DNA of 64,000 nucleotides from Sinonovacula constricta (GCA_007844125.1 CM017563.1:28778356-28842355); one strand, 5' to 3'. Numbered from the stretch's first letter, positions 22,171-36,180 are shown. Program-made: numbers and translations. Notes: generated from the sequence alone by a model not told the origin.

Positions 22171-24289
22171 TAATAGACCGGCAATGAGGCTCTAAAATAC
22201 TGATCTCACTTACATTACGTGTAAGTGTAGATGCAAACAGTCATCAGGCACTTATGAACTCACCTCTTGTTAAAACAATTTTATTATAGACATGATTTAC
22301 AATGAAGGCACATGTCGTAGTTGGGGGTATTGTCCCCCTGAAAAACAAAATCAAAGCAACGATGCAAATAACTTCAACGAATTTGTTTAAGGTAATATTT
22401 GTTTTAGATTTGTCTTGATAATTTAATTATTTACGTGAAAAAAAATGTATACTTACGTTAATGTATGTCTTTGTAAATTCTTTGTAAAATTACAGAATAT
22501 TTAAAATAGTATAACAAGTTCAAACTGTATTCAACTGTACATCTATACATTGTCTATAAAGCTATTTTCAATGGAAAATATATATATTCTGTGTATTTTG
22601 GACAAACTAACAAACTCAGTCCTACAGGAATTAGTTAACTTATGAATCGGCTTGAAATGTAGGTAAAAGTTAAAAAGAAAGAAAAGAAAGAAAGAACAAT
22701 CACCATCACGTCTCTGTATAGTACATTTACAATAGAAAGTTGTTCTGGATTAGATTACTATTCTGATAACCATTAACTGACAAATTTACAACACTTTTAT
22801 TGATTTCTGTTTTAAATTGTTCTACATCGCGAAACAACATTTTCTGATGAAAACATTTATTACATTGCCAGATCCCTTATAGTAACATAGTCACACTACA
22901 TTATGCGATGTTTTGCAATCGAGACTCGTATAGAAAGATATGTTCCACCGATATTGGGCATTAGCTGTAAAAACGTGTATTGATATGCAAGGAAACACTC
23001 CAGGAATGTATTTAAGGCAATATTTCTTTTCAGAAAATGTGACATCAATGTCTTCGTTCGGGCTTGGAGTAACTTTTCGTTCCGTGAGTAATTTTAAGTT
23101 TTACTTTTGTATTTACCAACAAGAAAAAGGATCATTCTGAAGTGCAATTAAGTTAAGAAAAAGCATGTACGGATTGCTGGCAAAAGCTTCTTTGAATGAA
23201 ATGATTTTAGATTTCTGAAAATACGTTTGGATATATGATCCTTTGTTTCTTTACAACATTGTTGTTGGAAACCGATGTCATACTATCTGCTTACAAACAT
23301 CCCTGTGTCCTGATAAATGGAATACCTGCTAATTATTCACGCACCGAAGTAGCAGAACTACAAGAGAGATAACATTTGGCGACGATTATAGCAGCACATA
23401 TACTATATGAGATTATTTGCGCTGATCCGTTATCCTGGGAGTTTATGTGTACCGTATGCTGAAATGTAGAAATTAATCAAAAGACATGTAATTCTTAAAA
23501 TCTACGAAACATGAAAAGTTTGCGATTGCCACTTTCTTCGTTAAGTTAAAGTTTGAAAGTATATATCGATTCATGGTCATCACCATCTGACCAATGCGTT
23601 TGACCGTAGCTTTAAGATGACATTCACCAGATCGGTTACATATACTGTAACTGTACAACCTGAATATTGGCAAAAAGAACTTATTTGTATCGTAGTAAAG
23701 ATCAGGGATGAAATCAATGAGTTAGCAACATTTGGTTTAAAACGTTATTTTACGACAACTTAAAATAATGCAAACAAAACCATTCACACCCAAAAATAGC
23801 TAATAAATAAAAAGTTAATTGTAGTAATAACATTATTTAGTTGTAAGAAATGATTCATCCTAGACTCAAAAAATAAAACCGTAAACGATTTTTATATCCT
23901 CGAGTCTGTTTATAAGGTTATAAATTGATAACAAAAGGAGCATAGTTAAATTGTACTTTTCTTTGTACAAATATACATTGTACATGTATCAGTTTAACCC
24001 AGTACCAACTTGCCTCGAAAAAGGACACACCATGACGTAAAACATATAAAAGGTTTACATTTTAACCCCACCTCATTTTTGTCCAAATACAAATAATAAC
24101 TACCAACGTAATAAAAACACAATTACTATAACCAGTAAGACAATGCCGAAGATGTCTGAAGTATATTCCATTCGAGAAACAAGCCATTGGAATATATAAT
24201 TATAATAACAACCAGTTTGTTATAATTATATCTACATTTAACGGAAGCATTCGCACATTTAAGGGAAGCTTCTAACCTTAAATAAATGA
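22171..24289. other. Intergenic, no gene recognised
   Basis: AT-rich. Contains a short AAAG/AAGA run near 22675-22695 and a near-palindrome at 24191-24229 (arms of the form ATATAATTATAACAA). Confidence 0.4.
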
Positions 24290-24700
24290 AAGCAAACGTT
24301 AAATATTGTATCCGACAGATTGTCTATATCAAATACATGTAACAATATCTAACAACTGCTTTGGGTAATTTGGACATAATTTCTGCATGAACTAGTTAAG
24401 TCTTAATACAAACCATTCTGAACACTAACAATATCGTTAGACAGTATAAATCACGAAAGTAAATCACTCTTAATGATCGTTCTTTCCGAGTCTACAAAAA
24501 ACGCGACAGTGGTTTCTGCTAAAAGATATCGACGACAGAGCCGATTACCCGGATGATGATATAACGGGATCTCAAAAATAAGCGGTTGCGTGGTTTTCTT
24601 AGTTTAAAAGAGCTATCTCTTCATCTTGGCACGGATAGGACATACCCTTTTTGCAATGACGATATATAAAGTGGGGACATATGTGTGACTGTTCACCCAG
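24290..24700 (+). repeat. Interspersed repeat R2, copy 1
   Basis: Aligns with 34000-34370 on the same strand. Shared blocks include CTATATCAAATACAT, TGCTTTG-GG-AATTTGG, AAATCACTCT, TTCTTTCC, TTTCTGCTAAAAGATAT against CTCTGCTTAACACCGATAT, AGTTTAAAA with AGCTATCTCT, CGGATAG, and TTTTGCAATGACGA near the end. Divergence is moderate. The family is unknown and no coding frame is shared. Confidence 0.65.
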
Positions 24701-24819
24701 ATCTAGACATTAAAACATGCAGTAAAAATGCCGAGTACAAAGCGGCCAAAAAAAAAAAGAGATAAACAACAACAGATGAAACTACATGTATATACAGTAA
24801 GGAACTATCTGCCTGGGGC

Positions 24820-25071
24820 CTAGATAAACCGACTGCATCCACGCAGACGGACATACATATCGCAACGTGATTCAGGAGATGGAGATTCTGTCGGCTGAAC
24901 AATCGCAGTATTGGCGTACGGTATTTCCGACGTCATCTGTGGAGTGTAGTACACCGTCCTTGACATAGTGCTGAAGAGTGTTCGTATAGACCCTCTACTA
25001 TCAATCGGCAGGTCAGGCAGAGCCGTTGGTGAACATACTCTTACGTGTGTTTTTTCTATCCATGCGTATCG
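24820..25071 (-). other. GC-rich open frame, possible exon or pseudo-exon
   Basis: An 83-codon stop-bounded minus-strand frame of unusually high GC. An internal methionine (24966) opens a 48-residue peptide, MSRTVYYTPQMTSEIPYANT and onward, rich in Pro, Ser and Thr. No good acceptor or donor borders it and no family is recognised. It may be an exon of an unseen gene or chance. Confidence 0.2.
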
Positions 25072-26355
25072 TTATCTCTGTTTTGATTTGATTCATTCCG
25101 GGCTTGATACCTCTTAACCTTTTCTATAATATAACCAAGAAAATGGTGGTTTATGGAATAAGCGAAAGTTCTTAGCATACATTGACGTAACGAGTATATT
25201 AGTCCTGGCGCTCGGAGTAGGAGATCCGCTCTATATAAGCATCTCCTTGATGGGCTCCGTGGTCTTTACGGACTACAAGTGCTAAATTGTCCACTAATGA
25301 CTTCTGAAACGACCTTCACCGAACATACCTGATACTGGCTTTGACGAAGAAAAGTTGGTTAATGTGTACAGTTCACTGTACTGACAACAGACAAAGATTT
25401 TGAACTATTGTTTCAAAATATCTCCCTTTTGTAGTAAATGAAAAGAAGGTGATTCGACATTTGTCAAGAAACTAAAACACGGTTCTACTTGCTGAAGGTA
25501 CAAAGAAATCTCAATGAGAGTAACTTTATAAACTGAAAGAAAACAAAAAAACAAACTTTTTACTACACCCTCCCCACACAATTTCATCAACGTGATCACA
25601 ATATCAATTTTGCCGAAGTTTTTGAAGAAGACATCGTAGCAGATCTCACTAATCAAGGAGTTACAGCATGGAAATTACAAGGAACGTCTCTCACATTGCC
25701 GGAACTGAGGATACTCTCTATTATTATCTATTATTATTTTAAGCACCAGCAGTATATGCCATTTAATTTGTATCAATCTATAATGCCATTTGTTTATGGA
25801 GAATGTTCCAAATTCTTGGAAAAAGTGCACTGATAATTCCAATACATAATCACACAAGGATAAAACAGATCTTTGAAGTTACAGACCAATCTATAAGCAA
25901 AAAAAAAAATGCTCTCTTTATATTCGACACATTTACAAGAGGTGACTTTATCAAAAAGAACACGTTAAACCGATGTTCTTTGACCTTGAAATGGTATTTG
26001 ACATTTCATGAAAACATGTGATTTTAAAAGAATTTTATGATTTTTAATGTCGTTTCCAAGTTTACATTTTGGACAGAAATTGTCAGAGAAAAATAATGTT
26101 CACCGTATATCATCTGTTCACAAACAAAACAATGAGTTGTCTAGGGAAGCATCTTATATATACTTTTAATAATAAAAGCTTTATTGCACTTAACAATTGA
26201 GATAGTCACTTAACTTGTTTGAGGACGATTATTTTTATCTCATATTGACTGGGGAATTGATAAATGGTAATAACTGTACACATCACATGGGAGATCGAAA
26301 TATTATAGTATAGCAGCATTGTTTACGGCTTTTGCACACGGAGATCACATCTTCA
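25072..26355. other. Intergenic, no gene recognised
   Basis: A GC-richer patch lies at about 25200-25300, with no recognisable product. The rest is AT-rich. Confidence 0.35.
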
Positions 26356-26480
26356 ATTGTTAGACGTCGCCAATCAGGGAGTCCTACCTGACCTTGGAGC
26401 TTTCAGGACTTCACCTGTAGAGAGTCTTTACGTTGAAACTAATAAGCCATCTTTATATCCAAGACGAGAGAAATATTCAT
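26356..26480 (+). mobile_element. Jockey/I-like LINE fragment (RT thumb)
   Basis: Matches 61650-61770 of the larger LINE in this window. Both encode NQG, GAFRTSPV and SLYVE. Only about 40 codons remain, with frame damage (PDLGAFRTSPVESLYVETNK). A dead remnant of the same or a closely related element. Confidence 0.75.
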
Positions 26481-26947
26481 TTCAACTATTTCAAAACTAA
26501 ATTTAATACTAATAGCCCTGCTTGCAAAAACACTTGTGTGTGCGTAAACGAAAGCCAGTTAAACCCTTAGTATACGGATGTAAAAATCATACATCATCAC
26601 GCATCAGTTTAAATAATATTTGTGTCATTGAATTCCCATCATGACAGTTAAAAACTGAAGATGTTAATTTAAATCTTTATAAGTAAAATATCACAAAATA
26701 ATTTTTTGCCTTACGTTCGAAATTTCTCGAAATACGCAAAAAAAACAGCACTCTCACTATTTTAAAATATGTATATGTCGATTGTGCTTTCGTAAGTAAC
26801 GTTTATTGTTTTAAACAGGAATTACCCCCAGATTTATCTATTTACAGACGAAGTAAAATATATTAAACTTTCTCTTGACTTTATTTCATACATCAGGGTG
26901 ACAAATTTGTTGTGTTTTCTGATTCGTTGTCAGTTTAAAGTTTTATT

Positions 26948-27008
26948 TTGTCTAGTTTGTATTTTGGGGGGATTTTACGGCACACCGACATTTGATATTG
27001 TCTAGTTT
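26948..27008 (-). mobile_element. Very short LINE 3' end with 11-bp target duplication
   Basis: TTGTCTAGTTT occurs at 26948-26958 and 26998-27008, bracketing 39 bp. On the minus strand the bracketed bases include GTCGGTGTGCCGTAAAA followed by C-rich and A-rich bases. The larger LINE ends with GTCAGTGTGCCGTAAAACCC at about 63052-63071. The pattern fits an extreme 5'-truncated LINE insertion. Confidence 0.6.
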
Positions 27009-27054
27009 CCACATTAGTGAAATACATTTGAAACTTAACGAACTTTCTTCTGCT

Positions 27055-27255
27055 TAGGATATCGTTTTCTGTTGGTTTCCTAGTCATGTGGGCATCCAAA
27101 GAAACAAGGTTACCGAGTGCAAATCTGCTTCAACTCGCTCTGAGGCAGACCTTTGCCATTTACACACAGTGTTTAACCGAGAATACATTAGTGCACTTTT
27201 AGAAAATGACAAACAAACAAGCTGGAACAATAAATTCAATACCTTTGGTCCTTAA
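27055..27255 (+). mobile_element. Jockey/I-like LINE fragment (RNase H end)
   Basis: Encodes VFCWFPSHVGIQRN and a following segment with SASTRSEADLCHLHTVF. This matches SFCWLPSHVG and the region after it in the LINE at 62350-62470. It is broken before and after. It lies on the same strand as, and in the right order with, the thumb fragment at 26356-26480, so both may be parts of one decayed copy. Confidence 0.75.
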
Positions 27256-27299
27256 TAGATCTTATTGTAGCAGTTGTTGATTTGCTGACAAAAAGATTT

Positions 27300-27930
27300 A
27301 GGTAATATCTGCTTTAGTTATTTGCGCATCAAAGAAGGACAGATTAACGAATTAAATAACCAATGGTGACATCTACGTGCAAACATGGTTTGCTTACTTT
27401 AAAAACGTGCAATGCAACCGTTCAGTCGTTCAATGATAAAGAACGTATTAACGTCATTGCTCATCACTAACCCTGACATTGACACTGAGGATGGCGTATT
27501 CACAATGCACGAGTTTTTCAGAATAAAAAGCAAAAATTAAAAATAAAAGAAATGGTAAAAGCATTGGACTGGATGGAATACCTCTAGAGACTATATAAAA
27601 CTGCTTACTAATATACGTCAGGCGTATTTGTAATGTTTCTCTTATACAAAATGGCAAACCTGAGCAGTGGTCACACACTATCACAGAACCAAGGTCTGGC
27701 ACCCTTATCAAGACGGACAACTAGAGAGGGATCAGATTAACATGTATCATAGCAAAGATTTATAGATATCCGAAAGATTTTTTTAAACAGGATGGGTCCA
27801 GCGTAACTTGACTTCCAAGTTGGTAGAAATGCAGTGTTTAACAAAGTATCATAGACAAGGTTCAGAAGAACAATATTTTAGCGTCACATTCATATCTTAA
27901 TTTAAAGAAAGGGTTTGGACTCCATGCATG
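27300..27930 (+). mobile_element. RTE-like LINE reverse transcriptase fragment
   Basis: Across several frames one can read QTWFAYFKN, KSIGLDGIPLE, IQNGKPEQWS, GTLIKTDN and RGIRLTCIIAKIYR. These correspond to the early reverse-transcriptase motifs of RTE-clade elements (linker, GxDGIP, G-x-P-x-xW, DNYRGIS). Stops and frameshifts are frequent, and the catalytic YADD region is absent. A second LINE family, distinct from the Jockey/I-like fragments beside it. Confidence 0.65.
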
Positions 27931-27952
27931 GGGGCGGGGAGGGGGTAAGGGG
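27930..27952 (+). other. G-quadruplex-type motif
   Basis: Four G runs of 5, 4, 5 and 4 bases separated by C, A and TAA. This fits the classic intramolecular G-quadruplex pattern with very short loops and is conspicuous in AT-rich DNA. Confidence 0.75.
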
Positions 27953-28555
27953 AGATGATTTGCATATGTCATACCTTCACTATTACAGTGGGCAATTAAT
28001 ATTTTGTTTTAGAGTACAAAAGCATACGTTTTGACACCAGATTCAATAACGAAAGGATTTGACATGTTAGGTGTGCTTCAACGAGATACACTGGCCCTTT
28101 TTAGATTTATCAAAGTACCATGAGAAAGGATATGTTGGAAATTTAAGGGTTTGTAAATAACACAAAGCAAGTCTAGACGACCTCAATAATGTTTGTCTCA
28201 CAAACTCTTTGTCGGACATTTTTTTTTACTTTTATTTGAAATCGGTATGACTTTTTTACATAGTTGAAGATGAATGTTTAACAATAGGGCATACCAATAA
28301 AACATAACATATGGCATGTGACATTGGTAAACACCAACAACTGAAAGCAAGCGACTGTTATCAGCGGAAACACATTGGAGACACCTGTACGGAAATCTTC
28401 ACTAGATAACTGACAAATTAGCTGCGCGGCTCTTTGACCTTGCTGGACACTTTCATCGGCAGCCAAAACAAACTTAGTTAGACTTATGTGAGGCACCGCT
28501 TTTTTAAAATTCGACTTCTAATGCGACATAGTACATGTTGCAATAGTAGTAGTTA
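27953..28555. other. Intergenic, no gene recognised
   Basis: No exon or repeat was recognised between the LINE debris and the AGT array. Confidence 0.4.
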
Positions 28556-28638
28556 TATGTAGAAGTAGTAGTAATAGAGAAGAAGTAGTAGCAGTAGTAG
28601 TTGCAGTAGTAGTAGTAAAAGTAGTAGTAGTAGTAGTT

Positions 28639-28696
<58 letters not shown>

Positions 28697-28857
28697 CAGT
28701 TGTAGTAGTAGTAGTAGTAGCAGTAGTAGTAGTAGTAGTTGCAGTAGTAGTAGTAGTATAAGTAGTAGTAGTAGCAGTTGTAGTAGTAGTAGTAGTAGTA
28801 GAAGTAGTAGCAGTAGTAGTTGCAGTAGTAGTAGTAGAAGTAGTAGTAGTAGCAGTT

Positions 28858-28918
<61 letters not shown>

Positions 28919-29022
28919 AAGTAGTAGTTGCAGTAGTAGTAGTAGTAGTTGCAGTAGTAGTAGTAGAAGTAGTAGCAGTAGTAGTTGCAGTAGTAGTAGT
29001 AGAAGTAGTAGTAGTAGCAGTT

Positions 29023-29071
<49 letters not shown>

Positions 29072-29084
29072 AAGTAGTAGTTGC

Positions 29085-29123
<39 letters not shown>

Positions 29124-29203
29124 TGCAGGAGAAGTAGTAGTAGAAGTAGTAGTTACAGTAGTAGTTGCAGTAGTAGTAGTAGAAGTAGAAGTTGCAGTAG
29201 TAC
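28556..29203. repeat. AGT trinucleotide array with internal duplications
   Basis: About 650 bp of imperfect (AGT)n, interrupted by GCAGTTG, AGAAGT and TTGCAG variants. A variant-marked block beginning at 28801 is repeated from 28966 (period 165 bp, 55 triplets), so the array grew partly by block duplication. Confidence 0.95.
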
Positions 29204-29757
29204 TGGTATTTATTGGATGGACTCCAGCTTAAATTATTTTAATAAATAACGACTAACGATATAAGTGTAACTAAAACTTGATTTATTAGTTAATAAACAA
29301 TGGAGCCAATTGGTTAAAGTATAAATTTTGGGCTATTTCTTCACTGAGAATGCAAATATATAGACGCTGCGAAATTTCTACGCTCACGTATAAGATCACG
29401 CGGCCATCATTTTAAACAGATAATAGCAAATGTTTTATATGAATTCACTTAACGTAAGCAACTGTAAGCGTTTAGGTCACCGTGTTTGCTAAAATCTTCG
29501 ACCGTAACTATAAACATAATATTCACTCTAAAAACAGCAAAACTATATTACATTATGTGTTAAGTATGTACTTTCAACTTTCTTAATATTTATGAGCCTG
29601 AATTTACGTATCACTTATTCCTTGAATTAAACAAAAAAAAATATTTATGAGAAACAAATAAAACAAGAATGAATTAAATTAACATCAACAAAGTACTATA
29701 GTCCCCGACTGAGGACAATTAAAGCTATTAATACTGATCCCAGTGCACCAGAAAATC
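29204..29757. other. Intergenic, no gene recognised
   Basis: AT-rich sequence between two tandem arrays; nothing recognised. Confidence 0.4.
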
Positions 29758-29880
29758 GTGTACATGCACCAGAAAATCTTGTGCAGAATAGAATGCACAA
29801 GAAAATTGTGTACATGCACCAGAAAATCTTGTGCAGAATAGAATGCACAAGAAAATTGTGTACAAAATAGAACTCACAAA
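29741..29880. repeat. 50-bp minisatellite
   Basis: A 50-bp unit starting GTGTACATGCACCAGAAAAT repeats exactly at 29758-29807 and 29808-29857, with partial units on both sides. Each unit is built from two related halves (TGCACCAGAAAAT and TGCACAAGAAAAT). Confidence 0.9.
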
Positions 29881-31684
29881 ACTGTATGTGCAAAAATCAT
29901 ACTGCCCTGTGGGAAATGTTCTTCAATAACGAAATAAACACATACTGACAAACAATACAAATATTAAAGTACATTTTTACCCGAAAGCACGTTTTCGTGA
30001 GTTGAATAAATGAAACATTGCTTATAAGTCAGCCAGTCGGGTGAGCCGCAAAGTAGACCTACGGTACACACAAAATGTCTTCAGTGGTCAAAGTTACTCG
30101 TCTGGTCATACAACAAAATGTTACCAAAACACACAAAAAGTAGTTCCATAATGAAACAAGTGATCCCTTGGATAAAACAAAGTGGTTACTCCATTTATTG
30201 CATAGGATCCGAGGATAAAGAAAGATTTATTGAGGACAAAATGGCGAAGAAAACGAAGGAAACTCGCAGAAACTGATGTCACATATTGGAAGTAAAATGA
30301 GACGTAATTTGTCAAACAGAATTTAGCTAAAACACTTGAATAAGGTTGATTGTTCTGTCTATGTAACAGTCATTATCCATGTGCTTATGCTTAAAGTCAG
30401 CTTATAAAAATAATTTGAAATATAAAGGTGAGCAAGCTTGACATTTATAAATGAAAAACAACATTAGCTTTAGTGAACCCCATACTAGAGCTTTACAGTA
30501 CATACATACTGTAAATTATATACATCCGAAGAGAATGTGCAACAATACTCTCGTGCTGTTGATTAATTCATATTTATAGGCTTAATGAGTTAACAGACGC
30601 GTTTTTACTAAAAGTTATTATATGGCGCATGGTGATACTGATAAAATTTATATATACTTTACGAAATTATTGATATTTATTGGTCTGTACATTTAATCTA
30701 ATACGTTGAGTGTCCTTTTGTATTCACGTTTGTATTGGGTGCATTATTCAGTACAATTTCCAATGATTTCAGACAATGTATGAGGACAGCTTGTATTAAA
30801 GTAATAATATCATCGGAAGTTACTGCCAGTCGAACAATTGTAGTATTGCCTTCATTTGTGCTTAGAATAAGCCATTGACAGTTATGTCGATTGTTGTTGT
30901 TGTTTTGTCAGACAGTGTATTAAAGCTTCATTTGTCGATTGTTTGTTTAGAGTTTTATGCCACAATGGCTAAAGTTGCATAGCAGAACATAGTTTAAATG
31001 TTCCTCGGATAACTTCCGCGCACGAAGAGCATACAGTCACCTTATGAATAATGTACATTTAACGCATGAATAAAGTTCGGTCACAGCAGAAATAAAGTTA
31101 AGTTACCACAGGAACAAAGTTTAGTCAATGCAGGAATAAAGGATAATCATTCTACCCTTAAAAACATGTCATAGAATGTTTGGCAATTTATCATGTTGGC
31201 TGATTTTTTTTCAAATCTGAATGATGTAACATAATTTTGGCGACAATGTGGTGCATTGTGTAGATGTTCCATCACTTACATAGAAGTCATTGTTCGAAAT
31301 AGCTTTGCGACAAATATTTTGCATTTGTTTAACTTATTAATAACATAAACGTTAAAAATATAACAGGCACCCAGTAACAATAATAACATCAATCGATTCT
31401 CTGGAATGAAAATGGCTAAAAGTGTATGTTTTTTTTCCTGTACCATGGTGACTACACTGACTAGGAATGCAAAATAATCATTTCTCTGAGCTATATAAAC
31501 AAGATGAGTACACTCTTGGAAATATACCGATACATAAATTGTTAAGTACAATTTTCATGTGGAAGATGTCTCGGTATATATATTTAATTACAACAATATT
31601 GATGGTGGATTTTAACTCCCGATGCAGATGCTTACTGTTAGTTGTTTCACCTTGACGGGATATTGTTATTTACACTGTTTGTTT
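29881..31684. other. Intergenic; short degenerate tandem repeat
   Basis: No gene recognised. At about 31065-31140 a degenerate unit of roughly 24 bp containing GAATAAAGTT repeats about four times. Confidence 0.4.
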
Positions 31685-31800
31685 GAATGAATAACCTTCA
31701 GGAAGTGCGACGTTAGAGCGCTTCACAAACCAGGTTTAAGCACCGTAGTCGGGCCTTTTGCCTACTGACCGTTCCAAGGCGGTAACTGATGTTTTTCTTT
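31685..31800 (+). repeat. Interspersed repeat R1, core-only copy
   Basis: Shares with 2893-2995 and the complement of 43195-43330 the blocks CTTCAGGAAGTGCGA, GTTAGAGCGCTTCACAAA, and CCTACTGACCGTTCC followed by AAGGCGGTAACTG. Similarity is strong only over about 110 bp, so this is either a truncated copy or a different element with the same core. Confidence 0.65.
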
Positions 31801-33999
31801 TTGTGTTATGTCGCGTCTCTGTGTTTATTTCACATTTATATTTACTTTGATTGTCTTTGTCTAGAGGAAGATTAGATTTAAATATCTGCGGAAATGTTAA
31901 AAGGAACTTTTCATATTTACATATTCAAATATGCAACTGTCCATGAGAAAGCATTTGCACGCTTGCCCACTACGATACTGTAGTTTTTTTATTACAGTGT
32001 TTTCAAAATAACATTGTGCGATATGTAATTGAAGGACTTTACTGACAATTTATCGAGTGATCATTCAATTCTTCCAAATATTTCTAACCGCACAATCCAA
32101 ATATTTTGCTGAAGTAAGACATCATGTTATTGTCTGGGTAGAACCACCGACACCGCAGGAAGATCTTTATTACATTAGGTCCTGAGCTCCGATGGGGACT
32201 AAAAACAATGCGCTGACAGCCCCATCACAACGCACCGGCATTTAGTGACACTTTGTGTTCCATATTTACCTTTAAGTTGTTACAATATGCTTTCGAAATA
32301 ACACATGTTCTTAAACAAAGGCATTGTATGTAAGTGTAAGTTTAATGTTTAAATGAGTAAGATCATAATAAATGATGAGCATAGGTGACAGTTATAAAAT
32401 TATTATGTAATTGTTTTGTAGCAACAAAGCAAATTGATTGCTACAGAGAAGGCAATTTGGCAATGTTACTGCATTTCTAACACATAATAGAATAACAGTG
32501 GGCTGCTAAAAGATCCAAGATCTTCTCCTTATAACCTTAGAAAATCAGCTTTCTATGAATATTTATAAAGCGTGAAACAAATGTTGAAAGTTATCAATTT
32601 AGTCGTATTATATATTGCTGACTAGTAATATAATACATTTGGGGATAGTGCACAAGAAATAAATAGATTAAATAGTAATCAATTGCCAATTGACTTTGGA
32701 CTGACTGCCGAAACAAAGCATTGGATGAAAAAAGTCTCGGCATGGAGGGAAGTCCCAAACCGGGCCGACGAAAGAAAAAGCTAATACCGTAACTATTTTC
32801 CTTAAGGCCCTTGAAGTTAAAGCTTAAGACTCGCTAACACAAATATACAAATAAGCATAAATACATGTAGCCATGCATATTAAGGGGTGTGAGTTGCCCG
32901 GAACAACTGTCAAAATAGCATTACCGACTGCGGAATAAGTAGGCAAATCGTTAAGAAAATTATTTTGACGTTTTCGCTCATGTGTAATACAAAACTTTAT
33001 GCCTGTACCTTCCAGTCTAGCCTATTTCCTTGCGGACTGATAAACGTACAAATAGCAGTACATCAGACTAATGTCTAACATTTATAGCAGTCTGAATAAG
33101 CCATGTATCCAATAAAGTAATAATCACAGTTGTTAATTTAGTTTTACTTTTGAAATATTATTCACAAAGCGCTAGCTTTGTGCGTGAAAACTGCTTATCG
33201 CTGCAAGTACAGACCAAATGCTTCCATTTTTATTAACTTTCTTCGAAGCTTTCTTACCTTACTTATGACCTGCATAAAATGCTGATGCAAGGTCAGTCCG
33301 AACAAATATCAAACCGGCTCTCAATGGTAATATTTCCATATAACATGATTTACCGTATTACGCCTTCGATGGTGTAACATTATACAAATAAATACTTATG
33401 TTGAGGTCGATATGTAGTTTTTTGCGGACCTAGATAGTTGCTTGTTATATAATATACTATTTGAATTTGAGCATTCTGATGGTTTGATAAAATTGACCAC
33501 AACTAAACATATGATCGTTTTTATGAAGTATGTGACGTGACGCCATGTTTGTTTACAATGCGCATGAACAATTAAAACGTCGTGAGAACAGCAAAGGTCA
33601 ATATTAATTCCCGGAGTAGTTATCACTTTATTCGGATTCGCACGAGCGAAGCTCTGGACCGATCAAAATGCTTAAATTCACAGGGTATATAATATTTATC
33701 AATATGAGGTGGGAGATACTAAATCCATGAAAAATAAAAACAATATTTTCCCGAAAGTTGTGTATAGATCATAAATCATTACTTCGATCCTATATACACG
33801 TTATACTTAAGAACTCCTGGTAGGTATAAAAAGTTACATCTTCACTTTCTAACTGCTTCTATTGATAGTCAAACTATACAATGAATTGATTCCGACGCTT
33901 GAAGAACAGTTCAAGAGAACCTATAAATGATGAAATCTGGATATCATCTATGCATCAAATGTCTAGTATGTAGGTAAATGTTGCATTAAAGGTGGTTAC
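31801..33999. other. Intergenic, no gene recognised
   Basis: AT-rich, with no recognised exon, RNA gene or repeat. Confidence 0.4.
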
Positions 34000-34370
34000 G
34001 GACAGTTTGCCTATATCAAATACATATATCGAGCCGTTGCTTTGTGGAATTTGGGCTTAATTTTTGTATAAGCCCATACTATAATCTTAATAAATACAAT
34101 TTTGACCTCTAACTGAATTGCTACACAGATCTCATCGCGGAAAATCACTCTGAATGTGTTTTCTTTCCAGGTGTATAATAAGCTCGATAGCGATCTCTGC
34201 TTAACACCGATATAAACGTCAGAGCGGATAACTCGGATGACTATATACGGTCACGTGGTTTTCAAAGTTTAAAAATAGCTATCTCTGCAGCGTGGCTCGG
34301 ATAGAAAATAACGTTTTGCAATGACGAGTGGCGATGTTTGCCGACTATTCATATACATCTAGGACATCAA
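34000..34370 (+). repeat. Interspersed repeat R2, copy 2
   Basis: Same-strand partner of 24290-24700, with shared blocks CCTATATCAAATACAT, GTTGCTTTG, AAAATCACTCT, GCGATCTCTGCTTAA, AGCTATCTCT, CGGATAG and TTTTGCAATGACGA. Confidence 0.65.
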
Positions 34371-36141
<1,771 letters not shown>

Positions 36142-36180
36142 GTATCTACCTCCCCTCTTCCCTTCTCTATTTCACTCTCT

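Noticed and set aside
24693..24902. 69-codon minus-strand frame with a hydrophobic segment
   Set aside because: It runs across the end of repeat R2 and overlaps the GC-rich frame in another phase; no homology is recognised.
28556..29203. CRISPR-like or other spaced-repeat array
   Set aside because: The repeats are contiguous AGT triplets with no unique spacers, and the window is eukaryotic.
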